A stretch of DNA of 64,000 nt from JAMZMI01 sp963848175 (GCA_963848175.1 CAWKCO010000006.1:248001-312000); one strand, 5' to 3'. Shown: positions 1-10,185, counted from the first letter of the stretch. Notes: generated by a model from the sequence alone, not told the origin. Made by a program: numbers and translations.

Positions 1-2
1 AT

Positions 3-1212
3 GAAGTGGACAACCTCACTGCGGCACTCAGCCAAAAGGATGGAACTTATGAACTGCGCACAGTCTCGCGATATCCGTATTCACTTTTGGCCATTTCGAA
101 AGAGAACTACAAAGACACGATCATCGCCGTTTCAGATTTGCAAAAAGCCAACTTCACCATCCAGCTTTCGCCAATTCCAGAATCAGGCGAAGACAGCAGT
201 TCAAATTCGAAAAAGGACGGCATTTTTAAATTCATAAAAAGTGACCCTGCCAAACAGCACGACAAAAATGTGGAACTACAAGAGGAGCGCTTGATGCAAT
301 TTTCGTTGCTGCCAGTATTGGGAACGAATGGTGTGCTCGGAGGAAAGGTGAGCAACAATTTTTCTTTGAATCTAATCGCCGGATATGGCCATAGCCTCAA
401 CGGAGTAGAAATCGGTGGAGTCCTCAACATGGAGCGTGCTAATATGCGGGGTACGCAGATTGCAGGGGTTTCCAATTTGATAGGAGAACGGATGACGGGT
501 GTGCAGATCGCGGGAGTTTCCAACACCAATTTGCTCAATGGCAAAGGCGTGCAAATTTCAGGAGTAACAAACAGTAGTGGTGTTTTTGAAGGAACCCAGA
601 TTGCTGGAACCTACAATTATGTCAAGCATACCATGCGCGGATTTCAAGCTTCGGGCACAATCAACTATGCAGGAGAATTGAACGGAGTACAGCTTGGGGT
701 GATCAACATTGCCAAAAAAGTAGATAAAGGCGTGATGATTGGCTTGTTGAATTTTGCCGGAAATGGGCTGCTGCGGCTTGAGGCCGAGCACAACGACCTG
801 ACTCAATATAACCTCACTTTCAAATCTGGCACGAAGGCATTTTACTCTATTTTCTCTTCGGGAATCAGCCCCCAAGCACCAACGCAACTTTGGTCTTATG
901 GATTGGGCTTTGGTTCGCAGCTTGTCACACGAGAAAAAATCTATTTCGGTCTGGAGGCCACCTCCAACACCATCCAGCCTTTGGAAAAATACATTGACGG
1001 CATGACCATGGACAATCGGGTGAAGTTGCTATTTGGATTCAACTTCTTGGATCACCTATCGATCAGCGCTGGACCTATTGCCCATTATTATCTCTATGCC
1101 CGCAAGGCCACAGAAAATTTCGCTTTCTACGAAAGCATCGGCTACAAACCGCTGATCAGCTGGAAATGGCCAAAAAGTTTGGTTGGGATATCACGTGTCG
1201 GTGAGGTTTTGA
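3..1212 (+). CDS. LA_2272-type surface-repeat protein, 5'-truncated by window edge, one frameshift near the end
   Basis: The reading frame is open to the window edge, so the N-terminus is missing. The first ~60 residues resemble the end of a CarboxypepD_reg-like beta-sandwich. The centre (about nt 390-760) carries repeated G-x-Q-I-A-G-V-x-N units, typical of the bacterial LA_2272 surface repeat, and the remainder looks like an outer-membrane barrel. In the original frame the ORF would run on to 1283 with an atypical hydrophobic tail. Dropping one base at about 1170 (in tggccaaaaag) instead gives the ending QKVWLGYHVSVRF and a stop at 1210-1212, a classic outer-membrane C-terminus ending in Phe. 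I therefore end the gene at 1212. Function unknown; surface or outer-membrane location is inferred. Confidence 0.7.
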
Positions 1213-1508
1213 GAATAACTTTTAGCATTTGGTTTATGTTTCTCTATACTCAAATGAATTATGCTTTTGAGGTGAGCCTTTGAGGTTCTTGAGATTGACG
1301 GTCTCTCTTATTGATCAAATAGAAAACTAGTACATACATTTTTTCAATTTCATAGAAATAGAAAATCCTATTGTATAATTTTAGTGTAACTATACTAACC
1401 CAATGGTCAATTTCATGCAGATTAGAAAAGCTTCTTTGCTAAGCAGGCATATGGATTTCAGGAGGATTAATTTTTCCAGTAAACTTGGCAATTTAGCTTT
1501 CGACTATT

Positions 1509-3923
1509 TTGATTAGATATTCATTCATAATAGCGTTCCTATTTTTCATATTGAGCCAACAAAGTGCTGCTCAATCAGAAAACTTATCTTTCCCATTCGG
1601 AGATATGTCATTTCTTGCTACACATGACTCTGTAGGATTGGAAGATGTTTTGAGTAAAAAATTCTATTCAAAAGAGGAGAATCAAAACTTGTTGGATAGA
1701 AATCGAGAAAAGGCTATATGGATCAAAATTCCATATAGAGTCGAAAAAAAGAATGTTCTGATTTTCGACTTTGTACGTCAGGATTTTGTGAACTTTTATC
1801 TATTCGCAGGAGATTCACTGGTTGATCAATCTAAGACAGGATTCTTACTGAAATCCAGTGAAAAAACGATGCACTACTGGAATGCCATTGACATGACATT
1901 TGAGCCGGGTGTAGACTACACGATATACATTCGATTGGAAAATCACATTAACGAGCCATCGATCCATTTCAATGTAGATCGTATTGTAGAGTGGAGAGAG
2001 TCTCTCTTGTATAGGATTATTGTTGACATTGTGTTTCTTTCTCTGATTCTCGCAATATCTCTATACACGCTGCTTATTTATTTTCAGAACAAAGAAAAAT
2101 CCTTCCTATTTTTTGCTCTTTATCTGATGTCCATTTTTGGGTTTTATCTATATATACTGGACATTTTAAGAGATTTTATCATTCGAGAAAATCCGCTCCT
2201 TACCAGCTATTTCATTGGCCTAGTGCTCCTTGCAGCTTCTTTCTATTTGGGCTTTATGAGCCATTTTCTCAACACCAAAAAGATTATACCTAAGTATCAT
2301 GGCTTCATGCGTCTCTTTGGCAATTTGAATCTGGTGCTATTTCTCCTCTTCATGCTGTATTATATGATAACTGGGGATTATTACGGCCTATCAGACACGA
2401 CTAGGGGAGTTACATTTTTCAATGTTCTTTTAGGCATGTTTTTCACCTATCAACTTTGGCTCAAAAGAAATGAGCTGGTTATATATTTCATTGCAGGGTC
2501 GGCGGTCATGATGGTAGGTGCATTGATAGATATTATCTATTGGACTTCAAGTGAAACACTGGGAGAAGTGGCTCGGGTTGGGTTTATCATCGAAATCTTC
2601 TTGTTTTCTTTAGGTCTTGGTAAAAAGAGCCAGATAGCTGAGCAGGAAAAGGAGATTGCTCAGCGCGCTTATATAGAGCAGTTGGAAATTAACAAAAGGC
2701 AAACGGCGGATCAAAAGTTGAAGTTGGAGAAAAAAGTTGCTGACCGAACCAAGGCATTTAAGCAAGCCAAAGAAGAAGCGGAGAAAAATGCAAAAGCAAA
2801 AGAGGAATTTCTATCTATCATGAGTCATGAGATAAGGACTCCAATGAATGCGATAGTAGGACTCACACATATGCTCACATCTGAGGCTCATGATGATGAG
2901 TTTGATGAAAACTTGACAACCCTAAAGTATTCCGTTGATAATTTGATCTTACTGGTCAATAACATTCTGGATTATAATAAAATAAGTGGAGGCAATGTGC
3001 AGCTAGAGCACGTCAGTTTCAATCTCAGAAAGATCGTACATAGTATTTCGCATTTATTCAAAGCCAAGGCGGATTCCAAAGGACTAGTCTTTGACGTGTA
3101 CTTAGATTCAGAAATACCTAATCACCTGATTGGTGATCCCTTTAGACTTTCTCAGGTACTGAACAACTTTCTGAGTAATGCGATCAAGTTCACTGAGCGG
3201 GGGCGGATTTCTTTGAATGTAAGTGTGGATCAAACTGTAGATGGGAAGGCGTATATGAAATTTGTCATTGAGGATACTGGAATAGGTATCCCATTAGATA
3301 AACAAATAGCAATTTTTGATTCCTTTACGCAAGCTGGAATGGATACCGCTAGAAAATTTGGCGGAACAGGTTTGGGCTTAGCCATTAGCAAAGATTTGAT
3401 TGAGTTAATGCAAGGGAGCATGTCTGTTGAAAGCACTGAGCTTTCAGGTAGCACATTTACTTTTACCATTCCGTTTGAAGTCTCAGAAAACGAACTCAAT
3501 GAATCTAACTCTGGTGTAGGGTTTGGAGGGACTAACGTAAATATTGACGATTTGACAATACTGATTGTTGATGACAATCAGATGAACCGAATAATCTTAA
3601 AAAAATTCCTAGATAAGTGGGGCGTATCGAATCAGCTTGCGGTCAATGGACTTGACGCTATTAAAAAGCTAAATGAAACACGCTTTGATTTGGTTTTGCT
3701 AGACTTACAGATGCCTGAAATGGATGGATATCAAGTGGCAACAATTATGCGCCATGACCAGAGCCTTTTTAGCATTCCTATTATTGCTATTTCGGCAGAT
3801 ACCATCTCAAACGTACATGATCAAGTAATAGCGGCAGGTATGGATGATTTTGTGGCCAAGCCTTTTAATCCCGATGACTTGAAGGCTAAAATATACACTT
3901 TAACATCTAGGTTTAGGAATTAA
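1509..3923 (+). CDS. 7TM-DISM hybrid sensor histidine kinase with C-terminal receiver
   Basis: This 804-residue protein has a signal peptide (cleavage near SAAQ, residue ~22), a periplasmic beta-rich region (~35-165, 7TMR-DISMED2-like), about seven membrane helices (~172-375), a Lys/Glu-rich coiled coil (~378-432) and a HisKA domain with the phospho-acceptor in MSHEIRTPMN (His440). An HATPase domain follows, with N, G1 (DTGIGIP) and G2 (GGTGLGLA) boxes. A receiver domain ends the protein, with acidic DDN near its start, Asp732 in LLDLQMPEMDG and the K in AKPFNPDD. The start is TTG at 1509: an in-frame TAG lies at 1494 and no ATG precedes the signal peptide. It probably senses a periplasmic ligand and relays phosphate internally. 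No partner regulator is adjacent. Confidence 0.9.
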   Translation: MIRYSFIIAFLFFILSQQSAAQSENLSFPFGDMSFLATHDSVGLEDVLSKKFYSKEENQNLLDRNREKAIWIKIPYRVEKKNVLIFDFVRQDFVNFYLFAGDSLVDQSKTGFLLKSSEKTMHYWNAIDMTFEPGVDYTIYIRLENHINEPSIHFNVDRIVEWRESLLYRIIVDIVFLSLILAISLYTLLIYFQNKEKSFLFFALYLMSIFGFYLYILDILRDFIIRENPLLTSYFIGLVLLAASFYLGFMSHFLNTKKIIPKYHGFMRLFGNLNLVLFLLFMLYYMITGDYYGLSDTTRGVTFFNVLLGMFFTYQLWLKRNELVIYFIAGSAVMMVGALIDIIYWTSSETLGEVARVGFIIEIFLFSLGLGKKSQIAEQEKEIAQRAYIEQLEINKRQTADQKLKLEKKVADRTKAFKQAKEEAEKNAKAKEEFLSIMSHEIRTPMNAIVGLTHMLTSEAHDDEFDENLTTLKYSVDNLILLVNNILDYNKISGGNVQLEHVSFNLRKIVHSISHLFKAKADSKGLVFDVYLDSEIPNHLIGDPFRLSQVLNNFLSNAIKFTERGRISLNVSVDQTVDGKAYMKFVIEDTGIGIPLDKQIAIFDSFTQAGMDTARKFGGTGLGLAISKDLIELMQGSMSVESTELSGSTFTFTIPFEVSENELNESNSGVGFGGTNVNIDDLTILIVDDNQMNRIILKKFLDKWGVSNQLAVNGLDAIKKLNETRFDLVLLDLQMPEMDGYQVATIMRHDQSLFSIPIIAISADTISNVHDQVIAAGMDDFVAKPFNPDDLKAKIYTLTSRFRN

Positions 3924-4014
3924 TAAAGCCAGTCTGTGTTCAATGGCTCCATTTTGTCCAAATAACTTTTCTGAATAAAGCGGATAAAGAATGGCTATAA
4001 TGTTGGAAAGGTTG

Positions 4015-5064
4015 TTACTCAATCAAACGCGCATGTATTATTTCCTTTATTCTGGCACATCTTTTCTCCACAATTCCATTTTCAATAATAGTCTCTTTTC
4101 CATCACTCGTGGTGAGTATGTACCGATAGGGTTTCTTCTGCAATTCGCAATGGACATAGCTGTAAAACGTTTCCGCAAAATGTTCCATTGGATGTGTTGC
4201 TCCGTACAGCGTGGGATAAGATGTGTCTTCTAGTCCCACCAACAATTCTCGATATTGCTCGAATGATAAAATGTCTTCTCGATAATATTGTAAAGACTCA
4301 TAACGATCATCAAGTAAATTCTTTCTTTTCAACCAAATGTATCCTTGGTAATCCTCGTTGAAAAAATCCAATGAATTACATGGATTCATTTTTTCGTTCA
4401 GGTCAGTAGTTAGTCCTTTGACCACACCAAAAGCGTGTCCGATTTCATGTATGAGTATGTTTTCAAACGTCAGAATTGGATCATCCTGCATTTCGATTTG
4501 AAAAGTTAAAACTTCATCAGTCGGAGTATCATAGTAAAATGCGGTTTCTTCAGATTCTCTAATCCAGTCATTGGGGGATTGTTTCAAAACATGCTCATTT
4601 ACTATGACAATAAATTTGTCACTGTTCTGTACAGCAAAGATGCGCGCACTGCTTTTCCTATTTTTCACTATGACTATTTGATAAATGTGATCTTCAGCAA
4701 AATTTTTAAGCGCTTGCGGCCATTGGTTGAAAATAGGCACAAATTCCGACGTTAGATATTCCACAGAATTGTCTGGAGGATCAAGTTGTCCGGACGTATA
4801 TTTTGGAGAGAGAGCTAATCCTAGTTTATCAAATTTCATAGGTGAGATTCGTTCACAAAACTGCATAGGCTCATCTGTTGGCAACCTCAAATTGAGATTG
4901 TTATTAGTTCCCTGTGTCACCATACCAAGTGGCATGAGAAACTCCCACTGATGTAGCTGGATTGATTCCCAATTATTTCTGATCGAAATGTAGGATACGA
5001 ATGTTGTTACAACAATCCAGAGTACTAATACGATGAGGCCAATAACTTTAATGGCTTTTTTCAT
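4015..5064 (-). CDS. Predicted membrane-anchored zinc metallopeptidase (HExGH)
   Basis: The 349-residue protein begins with one hydrophobic helix (residues ~6-28), which anchors or exports it. The core carries H206-E-I-G-H210, the HExxH zinc-peptidase signature followed by AFGVVKG. Further on, HFAETFYSYVH offers a glutamate that could be the third ligand in a gluzincin-like arrangement, but I cannot assign it firmly. I do not recognise a named family. It is convergent with the histidine kinase and divergent from the TonB receptor, so it is probably transcribed alone. Substrate unknown. Confidence 0.7.
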   Translation of the reverse strand: MKKAIKVIGLIVLVLWIVVTTFVSYISIRNNWESIQLHQWEFLMPLGMVTQGTNNNLNLRLPTDEPMQFCERISPMKFDKLGLALSPKYTSGQLDPPDNSVEYLTSEFVPIFNQWPQALKNFAEDHIYQIVIVKNRKSSARIFAVQNSDKFIVIVNEHVLKQSPNDWIRESEETAFYYDTPTDEVLTFQIEMQDDPILTFENILIHEIGHAFGVVKGLTTDLNEKMNPCNSLDFFNEDYQGYIWLKRKNLLDDRYESLQYYREDILSFEQYRELLVGLEDTSYPTLYGATHPMEHFAETFYSYVHCELQKKPYRYILTTSDGKETIIENGIVEKRCARIKEIIHARLIE

Positions 5065-5220
5065 ATTGGATAGGTGTCAGAAATTAAATTATTACTAAAT
5101 GGTTTTACACACAGAAAAGCGTACCCATCTATTATGTATTTCAAGTTTTTGCATTGAGATGAGCCTCAAAATACAAACGATAGTTCATATTAAGCACAAG
5201 CAATAAAAAAAATGACACAT

Positions 5221-5248
5221 TTGATCGTTTTTGCTCATTCTACCTTAG
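5221..5248 (+). promoter_or_regulatory. Weak candidate Bacteroidota promoter for the TonB receptor
   Basis: TTG at 5221-5223 is followed after 17 bases by TACCTTAG at 5241-5248, one mismatch from the Bacteroidota -7 consensus TAnnTTTG. The 295-base gap 5065-5359 separates two divergent genes and shows no other feature I can support. Confidence 0.25.
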
Positions 5249-5359
5249 TTCATAGTCAGGGAATATCTCTCTTCAATCAATTGTAAACTTTTTTCATTTC
5301 TCGCATAGGGGTAAAATCCCATTTGGTTTTCATCTAGGTATAAAACCAAAAAATCAGAA

Positions 5360-7696
5360 ATGAAAAAGTTATTTATCGCCCTTTTCTCTTTAAGCGCCTT
5401 TGCGGCTCTCGCGCAGCAACAAACACAAACCATTCGTGGAGCTGTCATCGATCAAGACACGCAAGCCCCACTTATTGGCGCTACCATTCAAATCATTGAT
5501 AGTAATCCTATTGCTGGAGATGTGACCGACTTAAACGGAAATTTTAAAATCCAAAATGTGCCATTGGGCAGGGTTTCACTCTCAGTGACCTACATTGGAT
5601 ATGAAAATCGTGTGTTGCCAAATATTTTGGTCACATCCGCCAAAGAAGTCATTCTAAATATTTCGCTCAGAGAATCTGTCGAGAAGCTTGATGAAATCAC
5701 TGTCACTGCCACAAAGGACAAAGCTGAAGTGCTCAACGAAATGGCCATGATCAGCGCACGCAGTTTTTCAGTCGAAGAAACGCAGCGATATGCTGGCTCG
5801 CTCAATGACCCAGCCAGGATGGTGGCCTCTTTTGCAGGTGTATCTGGAAATGCCGAAGGCAACAATGACATTGTCGTTCGAGGAAATTCATCTAAAGGCA
5901 TTTTGTGGAAACTGGAAGGCATAGAAATCCCCAACCCCAATCATTTTGCCAACGATGGTGCTACTGGAGGGCCAGTGAATGCACTGAATAGCAACATGCT
6001 TTCGAACTCTGATTTTTTCTCAGGTGCCTTCGCCCCAGAATATGGAAATGCCCTCTCGGGAGTTTTTGATATGAAATTCAAAAAAGGAAACAACGAGCAA
6101 CGGGAGTACACGACCTCAGCAAGTATTTTCGGAATCGACTTTACCGCCGAAGGGCCATTTGCAAACGGATATCGTGGTTCGTACATAGCCAATTATCGCT
6201 ACTCTTCTTTGCAGTTGCTTTCAGATGCGGGCATTTTGGATTTTGGTGGAGTACCCAAATATCAGGATGCTTCTTTCAAAGTGGATTTGCCTTTGGGCAA
6301 AAAACATTATTTGTCTTTGTTTGGCTTGGGAGGCTTGAGCAGCATCGCTGTGGAAGATGAAACCGATGAAGGAGTGCGCATCTATCGCGGCTCGCAAAAT
6401 GCCAATTTGGGAGTGACGGGAATTACGCACACTTATCTTATTTCAGACAAATCGTATTTGAAGACTTTTTCTTCCGTTTCAGCTACTCAACTCAAAGAAG
6501 TTTCTGATCTGCCAGAAGGCGAAACGGGCTACTTCAATTATTACAACAGCAATATCACCAAAGCCACTTTGCGTTTGGGATCTACTTTCAATCACAAATT
6601 TAGTGCGAAGCATAAACTGGAAACTGGAGTTATTTTCTCTGGTTATCAGTACGACGGCATTTCCGATTATCTGGATTTTGAAACCAAAGAGATGCAGCGC
6701 ATCCTTGACGACAAAGGAAGTACCAATAGTTTTCAAGCATTTACTAGTTGGAAATACCGCATGTCCGAAAGCTGGACAATGACCAGTGGTATGCATTACC
6801 TATATTTTGGATTGAATAATAGTCAATCCGTAGAACCACGATTGGGTTTGCGTTGGGAAGCGAACAGCAAAAATGCCTTCACTTTTGGTACAGGTATCCA
6901 CAGCAGATTGGAAACTGTGTCAATATATCTTTCCAAACAATCAGATGATTTGGGCAACTTATCTACACCCAATAGAAATTTGGAACCGACAAAGGCCGCT
7001 CATTTCGTCGTGGGCTATGACCACAGCATCAATGCGAACACCCATCTTAAAATCGAGAGCTACTATCAATACTTGTATGATGTGCCAGTGGAACTAATGG
7101 CGGGAAGTACATTTTCATTGTTGAACCAAACCCAAAATTTTCTTCCAGAGCCGATGGTCAACCAAGGGACAGGCCGAAATTATGGAATGGAATTCACTCT
7201 AGAGCGGTTTTTCAACGAGGGATTTTACTATATGTCCACCCTTTCGCTCTACCAATCTTTTTACACACCACAAGACGGAGTTGAGCGGAAGACTGCATTC
7301 AATGGAAACTATGTTTTCAATGTAATCGGAGGAAAGGAGTTCAAGTTTGGCGCTGCGTCTAAAAGCAGAGTTTTGTTTTTCAACACGAAGTTGGCGCTCA
7401 TTGGAGGGTCCCGATATACACCTATCGACTTGGAGGAATCAAGGCGCATAGGTACGGAAGTGAGAAAAGATGATGAACCTTTTTCGGTGAAAGGAGATGA
7501 TATCTTTTTCTTAAACCTGGCCGTTGGCACCAGAAAAAACAAGAGAAATACCACACGCGAGCTTAAAATAGACATTTCTAATATTACCAACAATCAGGGA
7601 ACAGTCAATCAGTATTTTGTAGAAGCTACTGGAGAAATCCAGAAGTCACCTCAATTGCCTTTCCTTCCAAACATTGTTTACACGTTCAAATTTTGA
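5360..7696 (+). CDS. TonB-dependent receptor with CarboxypepD_reg-like domain
   Basis: The 778-residue outer-membrane transporter has a signal peptide (cleaved after ALAQ, ~19), an N-terminal carboxypeptidase-regulatory-like beta-sandwich (~24-110, IRGAVIDQDTQAPLIGATI), a plug domain (~130-245, with DIVVRGNSSKG and the PEYGNALSGVFDM plug end) and a 22-strand-type barrel ending in YTFKF. It would import a ligand across the outer membrane using TonB-ExbBD energy; the ligand is unknown. There is no SusD partner next to it, which separates it from the SusC-type gene at 56703. It stands alone between the divergent metallopeptidase and the CsbD-like gene. Confidence 0.9.
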   Translation: MKKLFIALFSLSAFAALAQQQTQTIRGAVIDQDTQAPLIGATIQIIDSNPIAGDVTDLNGNFKIQNVPLGRVSLSVTYIGYENRVLPNILVTSAKEVILNISLRESVEKLDEITVTATKDKAEVLNEMAMISARSFSVEETQRYAGSLNDPARMVASFAGVSGNAEGNNDIVVRGNSSKGILWKLEGIEIPNPNHFANDGATGGPVNALNSNMLSNSDFFSGAFAPEYGNALSGVFDMKFKKGNNEQREYTTSASIFGIDFTAEGPFANGYRGSYIANYRYSSLQLLSDAGILDFGGVPKYQDASFKVDLPLGKKHYLSLFGLGGLSSIAVEDETDEGVRIYRGSQNANLGVTGITHTYLISDKSYLKTFSSVSATQLKEVSDLPEGETGYFNYYNSNITKATLRLGSTFNHKFSAKHKLETGVIFSGYQYDGISDYLDFETKEMQRILDDKGSTNSFQAFTSWKYRMSESWTMTSGMHYLYFGLNNSQSVEPRLGLRWEANSKNAFTFGTGIHSRLETVSIYLSKQSDDLGNLSTPNRNLEPTKAAHFVVGYDHSINANTHLKIESYYQYLYDVPVELMAGSTFSLLNQTQNFLPEPMVNQGTGRNYGMEFTLERFFNEGFYYMSTLSLYQSFYTPQDGVERKTAFNGNYVFNVIGGKEFKFGAASKSRVLFFNTKLALIGGSRYTPIDLEESRRIGTEVRKDDEPFSVKGDDIFFLNLAVGTRKNKRNTTRELKIDISNITNNQGTVNQYFVEATGEIQKSPQLPFLPNIVYTFKF

Positions 7697-7857
7697 TAGT
7701 TTCTCGCAAAGGTCTCAAAATGAGTACATTGTCAACAAATAGGTAAGTTTTTCCACAACCCAAAGCGTGTTAAACCCCGTATAAAGGGTTGTTGGGAGTT
7801 TGGAACAGTTTTTTCTTCTCTCAGCATGAAATCAATGTTGAACTAAAACTCAAGATT

Positions 7858-8058
7858 ATGTCATTAGTATCAGAAGGAAATATCAACGTCCTAAAAGGAA
7901 AGTTGAAACAACAATATGCTGAAATCACAGATGATGATTTGAAATTCATCGAAGGAAAAGAAAATGAGCTGCTCGGCGTGGTTCAGCGCAAGCTGGGTAA
8001 GACCGAGGAAGAGGCCAGAGAAGTTCTAGTAGAGCTGAAAAGTAAAACGGTCATGTGA
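7858..8058 (+). CDS. CsbD-like stress protein
   Basis: This 66-residue soluble, charged protein follows the CsbD pattern: a short N-terminal stretch, then NVLKGKLKQQYAEITDDDL and a second helical half ending near KTEEEAREVL. The frame is open back to 7789, but the extra N-terminus does not fit the family, so ATG 7858 is chosen. CsbD proteins are small general-stress proteins of unclear biochemical role. A strong bidirectional terminator follows 17 bases after the stop. Confidence 0.8.
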   Translation: MSLVSEGNINVLKGKLKQQYAEITDDDLKFIEGKENELLGVVQRKLGKTEEEAREVLVELKSKTVM

Positions 8059-8075
8059 TAATGCTGAGTAAATTA

Positions 8076-8117
8076 GCAAAAAGGCCATTATGGATATTTC
8101 CATAATGGCCTTTTTGC
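8076..8117. terminator. Bidirectional rho-independent terminator
   Basis: A perfect 19-bp inverted repeat, GCAAAAAGGCCATTATGGA and its complement, encloses a 4-base loop. The A5 and T5 runs at the stem ends give a U-tract on either strand. It lies between the convergent CsbD-like and barrel genes. Confidence 0.9.
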
Positions 8118-8162
8118 ATTTTAATCTCTACAGAGATGACTCAGACTAAGAATGTAGTCCGA

Positions 8163-8654
8163 TTATAATTTGTAAACAACACCTAGACCAATTACCCCTT
8201 GATCAAAATCACCAATGATATATTTCAACTCAAAAAAAGCATCTAAAGCATCAGTTAAGGCGTATTTAGCACCACCTCCAATGTTTAAACCTAATTCCGT
8301 AGTTGAATCGCGATTATCTCCAATCTTCACAGAGGCAGTGGTAAAATTAAGACCAACTAATGGATAAATAGTGAAATCATTCTCAACATTAAAGTTATAA
8401 TGCCCATCAATATCAAACATCCAAAAATTCGACTTGATAGTGGTACCAAAGATGCTGGTACTTTCTCCAGTAAAAAAAGTAAATCCAGCAGATAGATCTA
8501 TTTCTGGATTAATTGAATATTGTCCCCCTAAGTTAAGACCCAATTTTTCAATTTCCGTAGTATAAGCAAAACCACCTCTTAGTCCGATTTGTTGAGCCGA
8601 AACGGCAAACGATGACAATAGAGCAATTCCAAGTAAAATTTGAATTTTTTTCAT
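8163..8654 (-). CDS. Outer-membrane beta-barrel protein
   Basis: The 163-residue precursor has a clear signal peptide (MKKIQILLGIALLSSFAVSAQ) and then alternating beta-strands rich in Gly and aromatics, fitting an eight-stranded small barrel of the PF13505 type. It closes with GVIGLGVVYKL. No ligand or enzyme residues are visible, so the role is unknown. It is transcribed alone and shares a bidirectional terminator with the CsbD-like gene. Confidence 0.8.
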   Translation of the reverse strand: MKKIQILLGIALLSSFAVSAQQIGLRGGFAYTTEIEKLGLNLGGQYSINPEIDLSAGFTFFTGESTSIFGTTIKSNFWMFDIDGHYNFNVENDFTIYPLVGLNFTTASVKIGDNRDSTTELGLNIGGGAKYALTDALDAFFELKYIIGDFDQGVIGLGVVYKL

Positions 8655-8957
8655 AGCGTTATTAAATTTTTTACGCGAATTTATCTCAAAATCTGGAATT
8701 CAATATTTATCTCCTTAGTTATTATTACTATTTCAACTTCCGCCATGTTATTCCAAAATGACTGCTTGGCAATTGGAAGGAAAAGCGAATTAGATTTTTG
8801 CCTACTTCGTCCTCCAATCTCAGAGTAAGGGCTTTATAAATTATATGAAAGAATAAAGACGAGTATTGTTATATTATATTGAGAAAAAGCAGAGTTTGTT
8901 TCTTTTCCGTCTTCCTCTCATGGCGCAGCAATAATCCATGGATGGAAATCATTAGTT
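8655..8957. other. Non-coding gap, nothing recognised
   Basis: This gap of about 300 bases is AT-rich and lies upstream of one minus-strand gene and downstream of another. It must contain the barrel gene's promoter, but I could not identify a convincing -7 box. No RNA gene or repeat was seen. Confidence 0.5.
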
Positions 8958-9530
8958 CTATACCAAAATCAATGTCCGACTCGGATCAGTGGAGAAAAGG
9001 TCTGGGTCGGGAGAAAAATGCTCGTCCAAAAATCCTCCCAAAACCTCTTTTGTTTCTTTCGAGAGTACATCCATGATCTCTTCCATTGCCTCTCCGCAAA
9101 TCATATAAGGCGGATGATCAAGGATAATTTGATCGCCAATGCATTGTGCATAAAGCTGATATTCCCTGCTTTCATTTCTATCGGTATTTTTAATCAGGCA
9201 TTTCCTTGTCAGTGAGGTCGGATCGTCCATTTGCACGGATTTTATTTTCGCCTGCATATCTACATGTTCAGCAAAATAAGCCTCTATTTTTCCCATCGAC
9301 TCTTTCGAGAGCTGTTTGTGAACATCTTCGGCACAAGCCATACATATCGCATAGTCAAAGAGCGTGTCCTTGGCGTCATATCCAGGATATGTTTTGATGG
9401 CCTTTTCAATCAGGTATACCGTGCTGCCGTCCAGCACATTTACACCACAGGCGAGACAGCTGTCAAAGGGTGCATGAGTGGTGGCCGAGTAAAATTCCTT
9501 CGGAATAGCGGTAGTCTGCGGTTCGTTCAT
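8958..9530 (-). CDS. Hypothetical protein with CxxC pairs
   Basis: This 190-residue cytosolic protein has no signal peptide. Its first third holds two Cys pairs (CLAC near residue 24 and CMAC near residue 62), spaced like a structural zinc site. A C-terminal acidic half includes EEIMDVLSKETKEVLGGFLDEHF. I do not recognise the family, and zinc binding is an inference from Cys spacing only. It is divergent from the MarR regulator with about 175 bases between the starts. Confidence 0.6.
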   Translation of the reverse strand: MNEPQTTAIPKEFYSATTHAPFDSCLACGVNVLDGSTVYLIEKAIKTYPGYDAKDTLFDYAICMACAEDVHKQLSKESMGKIEAYFAEHVDMQAKIKSVQMDDPTSLTRKCLIKNTDRNESREYQLYAQCIGDQIILDHPPYMICGEAMEEIMDVLSKETKEVLGGFLDEHFSPDPDLFSTDPSRTLILV

Positions 9531-9600
9531 AATAGGATATAATCAAATTTAAAGCTACAAGATCATCTTGAAAAGACAACGCCCACAAGGATAAATATAG

Positions 9601-9632
9601 TATGCATGCATAACAAATTTTACTTATCTTTG
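9601..9632 (+). promoter_or_regulatory. MarR-gene promoter with palindromic operator candidate
   Basis: A perfect 12-bp palindrome TATGCATGCATA (9601-9612) sits 12 bases upstream of TATCTTTG (9625-9632), an exact match to the Bacteroidota -7 consensus. The palindrome therefore occupies the -33 region, where a bound MarR dimer would block polymerase. Autoregulation by the MarR gene at 9706 is inferred. Confidence 0.55.
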
Positions 9633-9705
9633 GTTGAACAGGTCAAGAATGCGTTGATCTGGCATCAACCAATGAAATGAGACAAGTGAAACAACCGCAG
9701 AGGCT

Positions 9706-10185
9706 ATGAAAAGAGAAGAAACAATCGACTACAATATAAAGATTGCATGGCATGCAATTTCGCGAATGTACAATCAATACGGTCAAGATTTTGATGTGAC
9801 TGCTTCCACTGGATTCGTTTTACTAAATATTGATGTGGATAATGGCACAGCTGCCACTAAAATTGCCCCGATGATGGGCATGGAAGCACGTTCTCTTACG
9901 CGCATGCTCAAGACCATGGAAGAAAAAAAGTGGATTTATCGTGAGCCCGACCCAACGGACGGCCGATCTGTACGTATCTTCTTAACGGAAGAAGGGAAGA
10001 AGAAACGTGAGTTTTCGCGTAAAGCGGTAAAAGAGTTTAATTTGAGAATGCGCGAATTGGTCTCTGAAGAGAAAATCATGGTTTTTCTCGAAGTAACCAA
10101 AACCATTACCGAACTAATTGATGATAAAACATTATTGAATCAGATAGCTCAAGATTTTATTAATGAAGCACCCAAACAACATTAA
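9706..10185 (+). CDS. MarR-family transcriptional regulator of the fad operon
   Basis: The 159-residue protein has the MarR winged-helix layout: dimerisation helices at both ends, a recognition helix region around TAATKIAPMMGMEARSLTRM, and a wing with EPDPTDGRSVRIFLTEEGK (the conserved DxRS/R motif). It lies 84 bases upstream of fadB in the same direction, so it probably controls beta-oxidation genes, responding to an acyl-CoA or fatty acid. That ligand assignment is inference. A palindrome overlaps its own promoter. Confidence 0.88.
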   Translation: MKREETIDYNIKIAWHAISRMYNQYGQDFDVTASTGFVLLNIDVDNGTAATKIAPMMGMEARSLTRMLKTMEEKKWIYREPDPTDGRSVRIFLTEEGKKKREFSRKAVKEFNLRMRELVSEEKIMVFLEVTKTITELIDDKTLLNQIAQDFINEAPKQH

